Below, in pieces: positions 1 through 6,118 of a DNA stretch of 12,649 bases. The position numbers and the translations under genes are program-made. Each line of letters opens with the position of its first letter. The first letter of the stretch is position 1. The notes under the pieces are model-generated. The model saw nothing but the letters and a program-made list of their open reading frames with translations. It was not told the DNA's origin and ran no database searches. This DNA comes from CAYOVG01 sp964407285. Its GTDB lineage: Bacteria > Desulfobacterota > Syntrophobacteria > Syntrophobacterales > Syntrophobacteraceae. The stretch spans positions 1 to 12,649 of the forward strand of contig CAYOVG010000200.1 in the NCBI GenBank assembly GCA_964407285.1, given 5' to 3'.

Positions 1-1
1 C

Positions 2-115
2 TTCCGCGTGCTGCTGCAGATGGCGGTGGTGCTGACCTATGGCGGCGCGCTGCCGGTTGTGAAGGTTGGTCGTGTCGCCGGCCTGTTCGCCAAGCCGCGC
101 TCGTCGCCTACCGAG
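2..115 (+). pseudogene. Class II DAHP synthase fragment (truncated both ends)
   Basis: In the frame starting at base 2 the translation reads FRVLLQMAVVLTYGGALPVV followed by KVGRVAGLFAKPRSSPTE. This is the conserved core of type II 3-deoxy-7-phosphoheptulonate synthases, the first enzyme of the shikimate pathway, which condenses PEP and erythrose 4-phosphate. The VVKVGR and KPRS motifs belong to the substrate-binding region of that family. After about position 115-136 the expected continuation (a LPSYRGD-like motif) is absent, although the frame stays open to 973 as an antisense shadow of the nitric oxide reductase. The 5' side is cut by the window edge. Only about 38 residues of a protein of roughly 450 are present, so it cannot be functional as seen. 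I am confident of the family from motif memory; the exact break point is approximate. Confidence 0.75.
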
Positions 116-1699
116 AAAAAGGATGGCGTCGAGATAGATCACTCGCACGGCCGTTTTGACCGATACGAGCCCCAACTGGTAGAAGATGACCGCAACCAGG
201 ACGGTAACGAAAATCTCGAAGAACCCTTCGACCCACAGGTGGATGATCCAGAACCGCCACATGTCCACGACGGAATAGTTGGATACGTTGTCGAAGAAGA
301 AAGCGGGCAGGTAGAAAAACGGGATTGCGGCGGCCCCGAGGAGAAAAAGGGTCGAGATCTCCCGGCGCTCGGGGTCCTTCATGGAGGGCGCGATGCTCCT
401 GTAGAGCAGAAAGAGCCAGAAGACCAGTCCGCCGGCCAGCAGGAACTGCCAGATGCGCCCCAGTTCCAGGTACTCCCACCCCTGGTGACCCAGCCAGAAC
501 CACATGTCGCCCAACGCCTGGCGTACCCCGAGGATCTCTCCCCCGAGGCTTCCGGCGACGACTATCACCAGCGCCCAGAAAAGGAGATTGACTCCCGCTA
601 CCTGTCTCCCCGGTTCCACCCGGCCGAGCGTGGGCGCAAGCATCAGTCCGCCCGCCACGTAGGCGGTCGCGACCCAGAAAATTGCCAGTTGCAGATGCCA
701 GGTCCGCAGGATGTTGCTCGGCAGGTACCGCGACAGATCGAAGCCGTAAAAGCTGCCGGGGTCCGCCCGAAAATGTGCGATGCCGCCGCCTATCAGCGCC
801 TGGGCCAGGAACAGCACGCCGACGACGGCAAAGTACTTGATCGCCGCCTTCTGGCTTTCGGTTGCCGTGCCGGGTATCATTTTCATGACGGCGATCTCGC
901 CCTGGCTCTTCCAACCCAGAAAATCGTACCGGCCGAAGGCGAAGAGGACCGCGGCCGTCCCGCCCAGCAGTAAGATGATGCTGAGCATGCTCCAGAGGAT
1001 CGCATCCGCCGTCGGAGCGTTCCCCACCATCGGTTCGTAGGGGAAGTTGTTCGTATACGAATGGGACTGTCCCGGCCGCTCGGCCGCCGAGGCCCACGCA
1101 GCCCAGGCGAAGAATGCCGTGAGTTGGCGAAGTTCATCCTGATCCGTGATGTAGTTGACGGGGAGCCCTCCGTTCAGGGTCGGTCCCGAGAAATAGGTGC
1201 GCCATTTCTGAATCTGGTTCTTGTACGATTCGGCCTCGGGTTGCGTGTAGACGAGCGCCTTCGTTTTCGGTTCGTAGCGGTTTGTCCTGAGCAACTGGCG
1301 GACCTCCGCGTCAACGACGTTCCGCTCCGTCTGCGAGAGAGCTTCCGGTTTCCGCTTGTAGAGCTTCCCGGCTATCGATGCAGCCGCGTCGACGCATAGC
1401 GTATGCAGATATTCCGCGGAGAAATCAGGCCCCAGGTAGGCCCCGTGTCCCCAGATCGTTCCGTTTTCCATGAGCGCATACTTCAGGAAGACCTGTTGCC
1501 CTCCGACAATGTCCCGACCGGTGAACACCGCTTTGCCCGACGGGTCGACGACAACCTCCGGAATCGGGGGAGCATCCGTATAGGATTTGGCGGAGATGAA
1601 AACCAGGACGGTCATCCCGACGACGACAATCCATATGAGGGCATGCCTCCACACGGGAGAAACCGTGTAGTCCGAGCTTTCTCTGGGTTCCGTCTCCAT
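110..1699 (-). CDS. norZ: Quinol-dependent nitric oxide reductase (qNOR), 3'-truncated
   Basis: Membrane enzyme that reduces NO to N2O with quinol electrons, for denitrification or NO detoxification. ATG at 1699 has an AGGAG Shine-Dalgarno six bases upstream. The frame is open from there to the window edge; 530 residues match the family. Visible features: N-terminal membrane helix (about 18-38); IWGHGAYLGPDFSAEYLH (82-99); SYTNNFPYEPMVGN (214-227), typical of the qNOR extracytoplasmic domain; RTWHLQLAIFW (332-342), whose H335 matches a low-spin haem b ligand; GHQGWEYLELGRIWQ (404-418); and HLWVEG (487-492), whose H487 and E491 match two FeB ligands. Similarity stops after AILFLG (525-530), just before the GTGHH motif carrying the FeB His pair; about 230 C-terminal residues of a protein near 760 are missing. 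The frame then continues to base 1 as antisense of a DAHP synthase fragment. As seen it would be inactive, but the break may be an assembly error. Confidence 0.9.
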
Positions 1700-1822
1700 T
1701 CGATTCTCCTGGTTCTCTGTGGTGGAAGGATAGAAGATCGCGTCACGATCCGGGGAAAAGGTCCGATCGGGGTGCGAGGCCGCATCCGCTCGCCGCATCA
1801 AAGCAACCGCGGGTATGCGACA

Positions 1823-1852
1823 AGTATAGTCATCGTACCGGCACACAATCAA
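1823..1852 (-). promoter_or_regulatory. Candidate sigma-70 promoter for the NO reductase
   Basis: Reading the minus strand, TTGATT (1852-1847) and TATACT (1828-1823) are separated by 18 bases. They lie about 124 bases upstream of the reductase ATG. TTGACCGGTTGA, an imperfect palindrome, overlaps the -35 side and could be an operator. I do not recognise it as an NsrR, NorR or FNR box. Confidence 0.4.
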
Positions 1853-2044
1853 CCGGTCAAAGCATCAAAGGTGGTCTATCCTGGATTTCGCACGCACGGT
1901 CCGCGCGATCCGGCAGGTTGTGGATTAGCTCCGGGGACGGCCGGCAAAGATGATACGAGTATACTGCATTGGTCGGATGAGGGGCTTGCTCGACAAGCCA
2001 CGTGTCGTTGCGAGAATGCTTCATCTGGAGCAGGCTTAAGACAA

Positions 2045-2231
2045 ACGCCATTGACTCCCCCACTCCCCCCACCGCCCCCTATCCCCCCACCTCCCCCCCC
2101 CCCCACTCCCCCCACTCACCCACTCACCCACTCACCCCACTCACCCCACTCACCCACTCACCTATTCACCCATTCACCCATTCACCCATTCACCCATTCA
2201 CCATCCATCCCCTCCCCCTCCCCCATTCACC
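2045..2231. repeat. C-rich, G-free tandem-repeat tract (CACTCACC / CATTCACC units)
   Basis: From about 2084 to 2231 the plus strand has no G at all. It contains a run of 12 C (2093-2104), several CACTCACC-type units of 8-9 bases (about 2110-2160), then four perfect CATTCACC units in a row (2171-2202) preceded by one variant. The complementary strand is G-rich, with several runs of three or more G, so G-quadruplex or i-motif structures are possible. All frames across it give low-complexity Pro/His/Thr/Ser or Gly-rich peptides, which I do not regard as genes. The tract lies between the divergently transcribed NO reductase and pepA genes, inside a gene-free gap of about 680 bases (1700-2379). 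The rest of that gap shows only the reductase promoter candidate. Confidence 0.9.
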
Positions 2232-2379
2232 GACTTCCAGATTATGATAGAATAACGATAACCGGCATGACGATCGAAATCCGCTAACCGTTTCGGACGT
2301 CGAAGTGGGATCATCATATGAAGAAGCGTTTGACTCTGAACCTCGTTCCATGCATTTATCGCTATATAGAGGAGAAAAG

Positions 2380-3921
2380 ATGAAGATAGACCGGCAAGTT
2401 GCTCCTTTTTCCGACTGGCAGGCCGATGCCGTTTTGTTTTTCGCTTTCGAGGAATCCACCGAATCACCGTTGCCGGGATTCGAACGATGGATACGTGAGA
2501 GCGGCTCATGGATCATGCAGTCGCGGGCATTCAAGGACTTTGAAGGCAAAGCCGACCAGGTGACGGTGCTTTACGCTCCCGTGGACTATTCCGGTATTTC
2601 GAAAGTGATGGTTCTGGGACTGGGTCCCAGGGACAAATTCGACCTGGACAAATTCCGAAGCGCCGTGAGCGCCGGTTTTCGCAAATGCCGGGAAAACCGG
2701 GTGACGAAGCCGGGCCTTCCGCTCTGCGCATTCGACGGGTTGCCTCTCGAAACTCCCGCCGTCGCGCTACAGGAGGCGCTCCTTTCCGCGACGCTCAGCC
2801 TCTACCGCTACGACGCTTTCAAGACGAAGAATCAGGAACAGCCCTCCGGCCCCGAATCCCTGCTTCTTTTGAGCGAGCGGGAACCGGACGAGGCCCTGCG
2901 CGACGCTCTCGCTTACGCGCAGGCAGTCGCTTCCGGGGTCCGCCTGGCCAGGGATCTTACGGCCGCCCCGGCGAACGAGGCCACTCCAGCCTTCATGGCG
3001 AATACGGCGACGCAGCTCGCGGACCGGTTCGGCTTCGGTTTGAGGGTGATCGATTTTGACGAAGCTCTGTCCCTTGGAATGGGAGCGTTTACCGCCGTTG
3101 CGAAGGGAAGCCGCGAACCGGCCAGTTTCATCATCCTCGAGTACAGTCCTCCCGGAGCCGCCGAAGCTCCCCCCTTCATCCTTATAGGAAAAGGCATCAC
3201 GTTCGATACGGGCGGGATTTCGCTCAAGTCCAGCGACGGCATGGTGTCCATGAAGCAGGATATGGCCGGAGCCGCAGCCGTCATGGGGGTGTTCGAAACC
3301 CTCGGGCGGTTGAACGCCGATGAGCGGTTGAGAATCGGGAAGCACATCGTGGGCGTCATGCCGTGCACCGAAAACATGCCGGACGGCCAGGCGTACAAAC
3401 CGGGCGATGTGCTCAAGACCCTGTCGGGACTCACCGTCGAAGTAATAAGCACGGACGCCGAAGGACGGCTGATCCTCGCCGACGCCCTGACTTATGCCGC
3501 CAACACGTTCAAACCGGCCGCCGTGGTGGACATCGCCACCCTCACGGGCGCGTGCGTGGCCGCCCTCGGAGAACGCGTGGCGGCGGTCATTGGAAACCGT
3601 GAATCCCTTTCGCGCAGTATTCAGGAAATCGGCATGCAGGTGGGAGAAAGGTTCTGGCCGCTGCCGCTCTGGGATTTCTTCTTCGATTCTCTGAAGGGGG
3701 ACGTCGCGGATTTGAAGAACGTGGGAGACCGCAAGGCGGGGACCATTATCGCCGCGATGTTTCTCAAGCAATTCGTATCCGATGACATCCCCTGGGCCCA
3801 CCTCGACATTGCGGGAACAGCCTGGAGCGACAAGGACCTTCCCGCCGTGCCCAAAGGGGCCACCGGCTTCGGCGTGCGGACACTGGTGGAGCTTCTGCGG
3901 CTGTGGCCCGGGCGGGACTGA
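2380..3921 (+). CDS. pepA: Leucyl aminopeptidase, peptidase family M17
   Basis: Cytosolic dimetal aminopeptidase of 513 residues, the usual PepA length, that removes N-terminal residues from peptides. I chose ATG at 2380 because AGAGGAG lies just upstream; the frame is open further back to a GTG at 2305, but those 25 residues do not look like the family. The N-terminal regulatory domain covers about 1-170 and the C-terminal catalytic domain about 180-513. All expected active-site residues are present: GKGITFDTGG (K271, D276), SLK (K283), MKQDMAGA (D294) and STDAEGRLILADAL (D359, E361, R363). These align with E. coli PepA K270, D275, K282, D293, D352, E354 and R356. It stands alone on the plus strand, apparently monocistronic. 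In E. coli PepA also binds DNA in Xer recombination and carAB control; nothing here shows that role. Confidence 0.97.
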   Translation: MKIDRQVAPFSDWQADAVLFFAFEESTESPLPGFERWIRESGSWIMQSRAFKDFEGKADQVTVLYAPVDYSGISKVMVLGLGPRDKFDLDKFRSAVSAGFRKCRENRVTKPGLPLCAFDGLPLETPAVALQEALLSATLSLYRYDAFKTKNQEQPSGPESLLLLSEREPDEALRDALAYAQAVASGVRLARDLTAAPANEATPAFMANTATQLADRFGFGLRVIDFDEALSLGMGAFTAVAKGSREPASFIILEYSPPGAAEAPPFILIGKGITFDTGGISLKSSDGMVSMKQDMAGAAAVMGVFETLGRLNADERLRIGKHIVGVMPCTENMPDGQAYKPGDVLKTLSGLTVEVISTDAEGRLILADALTYAANTFKPAAVVDIATLTGACVAALGERVAAVIGNRESLSRSIQEIGMQVGERFWPLPLWDFFFDSLKGDVADLKNVGDRKAGTIIAAMFLKQFVSDDIPWAHLDIAGTAWSDKDLPAVPKGATGFGVRTLVELLRLWPGRD

Positions 3922-3956
3922 TGAGAAGACCCCTATACTCTCCGACCCAAACCTAA

Positions 3957-4047
3957 GGCGATTTCCGGCAAAGCGCTTACCGGCGTTGCGACGCCGCGAC
4001 GCCTGCCGGCAATACCGGTCCGGGTAAACAGATTTTCGGAAATCGCC
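3957..4047. repeat. Nested inverted repeats after pepA
   Basis: GGCGATTTCCG (3957-3967) is the exact reverse complement of CGGAAATCGCC (4037-4047). Between them are CGGCGT-TGCG-ACGCCG (3981-3996, a 6-bp stem with a 4-base loop) and CCGGCA/TGCCGG arms (3965-3970, 4004-4009). The element fills the spacer between two convergent genes. It could act as a bidirectional transcription stop, but there is no clear T-tract, so it could also be a dispersed palindromic repeat. Confidence 0.7.
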
Positions 4048-4090
4048 CGAGGACATGCATGCAGTGAGTGCTGATCGATCATTGTGCCCC

Positions 4091-4846
4091 TTATGGGAGT
4101 TTTTGGCCAACGAAAACCGTCAACGGATACTTACCTTCACCCAGCAGATACTTATCGTAGACGCCATCCAGGGGCATTTCCCGCACGGCAAGCCCGGCGG
4201 CATGGAACACCTCTCGCCAGGTCGCCTGAGGGAAAAGACCGAGCACCTGGCGGTCTGTGTGTATGGTCAGATCTCCTGCCCGCCGAATCAAGTAGACCAA
4301 CGTGGCTTCGTAGGTATTGGGACGAAACGGATTGATGTAATTGTTCTCCAGCAAAGTCACGTGCACGCCGTTCTTCTCGCCGGTGTAAGCGAAATTGTTG
4401 TTCTGAAAGGTCTCTTCGGTTTTCCCCACCACGAGGAAGACGCCGCCGGGCTCGAGATGTTCGACCGCGGTTTGAACGGCCTGCCGAAGGTCGGCCGGCG
4501 AAGCCATGTAGTCGATGCCGTCGGGAATGGCTACGGCGTCGAACCGCCGGTTCAACCGTAGCGTTCGCATGTCGCCTTCCAGGTACTCGATGTCGGGGTG
4601 CGTGGCGCGCGCTTTGTCCAACATACCCAAACTGAGGTCCACGCCGGTTACGGTGAAATGTCGTTTGAACACCGAGTCATGGCCTCCCGCGCCGCTCCCC
4701 AAGTGCAGCAGCGTGCGTGGCGGCTCCGTCGCGGACTGCCGGATAAGCTCGACATACAGCGCGACTTCGTCTTCGCGGTCCGCCGGGTCCGTCAGCCAAT
4801 CTTCAGTCCAGGCGAGTTCGTTGTAAGAAATCCAGGTCGACGCCAA
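4091..4846 (-). CDS. Class I SAM-dependent methyltransferase
   Basis: Predicted cytosolic methyltransferase of 251 residues with a Rossmann-like fold; the substrate is not recognisable. Motif I is LLHLGSGAGGH (46-56), the acidic residue that binds the SAM ribose is D70 in GVDLS, GDM (91-93) is the post-II position, and RFDAVAI (101-107) is the post-motif strand. The C-terminal third is a substrate-binding region without a diagnostic motif. The start is TTG at 4846: an in-frame TAG lies four codons upstream and AGGAG is six bases before the TTG, so TTG is the only start close to a ribosome-binding site. The gene is 187 bases downstream of a second, only distantly similar methyltransferase on the same strand. 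They could be co-transcribed, but the gap is wide. No neighbour suggests the methylated product. Confidence 0.88.
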   Translation of the reverse strand: MASTWISYNELAWTEDWLTDPADREDEVALYVELIRQSATEPPRTLLHLGSGAGGHDSVFKRHFTVTGVDLSLGMLDKARATHPDIEYLEGDMRTLRLNRRFDAVAIPDGIDYMASPADLRQAVQTAVEHLEPGGVFLVVGKTEETFQNNNFAYTGEKNGVHVTLLENNYINPFRPNTYEATLVYLIRRAGDLTIHTDRQVLGLFPQATWREVFHAAGLAVREMPLDGVYDKYLLGEGKYPLTVFVGQKLP

Positions 4847-5033
4847 TGCTCGCTCCTATTCCTTGCGACCGGTCGGGTCAGGGGCCTCTCCTCCCGGCCG
4901 TTTCCCCCTAATCACCGAATTCCCCGATCCGGAACTCGAGGGTCGGCGGGAAGCGCAGTCAGAGCCCCAAAGACCGCCGGGCCACGCTTTGTGCTCTGCG
5001 AATCCACCGAACTATAGCTTTTGCTTCGCGAAT

Positions 5034-5756
5034 CTACCCTGCGATTCGTTTGCCGATATACGCGCCGCCGCGTACATCGGTTCCCGTGTATTCTTCCACG
5101 ACTTCCAATCCGGCGTCAACCATGGCGGATACGTACTCTTCCCGCGAGAAAAGACCGATTTCCATGGACTGTTCGTGGTAGGTCACGCCGTTGTCCTTCC
5201 CGAGAAGGTGGTGGAATGCGACTTCCACGATTTTCGGTTCCTTGAGGCGAACTTGCTCCATGCGGGCGATTTTCAGATCCGGCTTGTCGACGGCATCGAC
5301 CACTATGAGGTCCCGGAAATCCTCCACCGTGCTCCAGGGAGTGATCAGGGCCAGTCCATTGGGCCGCAGGTGGGCGGCAATGCGTCTCATGGAGGCGCGC
5401 AGATTGTCCACTGTTTTGACGAACCCGATGGACCCGTACAGGCAGATGACGGCGTCAAAATCCGCATCCAATGTGAAATCGATCAGGTTGCCGCGATGAA
5501 ATCCGATGTCGGGAAACTTTTCCCTGGCCCGGCCAAGCATATCCTCGCTGAGATCCAGCCCGGAAACACGGTAATCGTCCTTGAAGTAAGGAATATGCCC
5601 TCCCGTGCCGCAGGCCAGAACGAGCAGATCAGCCTGTGACGCAACGCCATGCCCGCTCAGCAGTTCTTTCACCCTGGCGGCTTCCCGCGCGTATTCCCGG
5701 TCGTTGACATACAGCGCATCATAATAAGTGGAAATGGTTTTGAAATCAGAATACAC
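5034..5756 (-). CDS. Class I SAM-dependent methyltransferase, similar to sugar N,N-dimethyltransferases
   Basis: Predicted soluble methyltransferase of 240 residues. Motif I is LLVLACGTGGH (44-54), GLDLSEDML (66-74) holds the SAM-binding acidic residue D68, GNLIDF (89-94) is the adenine-contacting loop, and FDAVICLYGSIGF (100-112) is motif II. The layout, including an early YYDALY and a late LFSREEYVSAMVDAGL, resembles TylM1/DesVI-type dTDP-3-amino-sugar N,N-dimethyltransferases. No deoxysugar genes are nearby, so the substrate is open. The start is GTG at 5756 with GGGGAGGGG just upstream; a candidate promoter lies at 5800-5829. The family call is secure, the sugar specificity is not. Confidence 0.87.
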   Translation of the reverse strand: MYSDFKTISTYYDALYVNDREYAREAARVKELLSGHGVASQADLLVLACGTGGHIPYFKDDYRVSGLDLSEDMLGRAREKFPDIGFHRGNLIDFTLDADFDAVICLYGSIGFVKTVDNLRASMRRIAAHLRPNGLALITPWSTVEDFRDLIVVDAVDKPDLKIARMEQVRLKEPKIVEVAFHHLLGKDNGVTYHEQSMEIGLFSREEYVSAMVDAGLEVVEEYTGTDVRGGAYIGKRIAG

Positions 5757-5795
5757 GATCCCCTCCCCCTGCTTCTGAAGTCGTCAACCCGTTCG

Positions 5796-5829
5796 GCCCA
5801 GTATAGCACTGGGCATCACCGGCATGCAA
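5796..5829 (-). promoter_or_regulatory. Candidate promoter with overlapping palindromic operator
   Basis: On the minus strand TTGCAT (5829-5824) and TATACT (5805-5800) are 18 bases apart, 44 bases before the GTG of the downstream methyltransferase. A perfect palindrome, GCCCAGT (5796-5802) and ACTGGGC (5808-5814) with a 5-base spacer, covers the -10 hexamer. A repressor bound there would block RNA polymerase, so regulated expression is plausible. No regulator gene is visible nearby. Confidence 0.5.
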
Positions 5830-5867
5830 CCATGCGGTCAAGGGGTATCCGAATCCGATGTTGCCTG

Positions 5868-6016
5868 ACGGACGCGAGATGAGCGGCAAAGCGGCAAAAG
5901 CGGAGCCGCGACCGAAGGGAGCGGTGTCCGCTCACTGAGGGTTCGAGCCGCTCGCGGCAAGGACCCTCAGTGGAGCCGGCTCGCGTCCGTTCGCGCCGCC
6001 TGCGGCGGCGCGAACG
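5868..6016. repeat. Cluster of perfect inverted repeats in a 362-base gap
   Basis: Three separate perfect palindromes lie between the methyltransferase gene and the large NTPase gene. ACGGACGCGAG (5868-5878) pairs with CTCGCGTCCGT (5980-5990). Inside that loop CACTGAGGGT (5933-5942) pairs with ACCCTCAGTG (5963-5972). Immediately outside, CGTTCGCGCCGCC (5988-6000) pairs with GGCGGCGCGAACG (6004-6016), a 13-bp stem with a 3-base loop. The block is highly GC-rich. It does not show integron R'/R'' core sites. It could be a palindromic dispersed element (MITE- or REP-like), a terminator region, or a boundary mark of the accessory region. I see no gene in 5757-6118. Confidence 0.8.
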
Positions 6017-6118
6017 ACAAGCTGCCCGACTCATGCCGGGGTAACACTAAATCTGCTGAAAGTGAAATGTTCCAAGTCGTCCCTCTCGATGCAACAATAG
6101 GTCGGCAGACTAAAGCAC

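Noticed and set aside
8..973. 321-residue plus-strand open frame
   Set aside because: Only the first 36 or so residues are protein-like (DAHP synthase). The rest is the antisense shadow of the NO reductase, with no family features.
108..1097. 329-residue minus-strand open frame
   Set aside because: It is in a different frame from the qNOR gene, is Arg/Gly-rich and has no motifs; the qNOR frame is clearly the real one.
2045..2231. CRISPR array
   Set aside because: Units are 8-9 bases long with no unique spacers; this is simple tandem repetition.
1403..2287. 294-residue plus-strand open frame through the C-rich tract
   Set aside because: Composed of antisense qNOR sequence followed by Pro/His/Thr repeats from the low-complexity DNA; no plausible gene.
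2330..2358. pepA promoter TTGACT-N17-CATTTA
   Set aside because: The -35 is good but the -10 matches only two of six consensus bases; too weak to list.
2767..4110. 447-residue minus-strand open frame opposite pepA
   Set aside because: Antisense shadow of a well-supported pepA gene in GC-rich DNA.
5868..6016. attC site after the NTPase gene
   Set aside because: Strong hairpins but no RYYYAAC/GTTRRRY-type ends, and perfect stems without the unpaired bases expected of attC.
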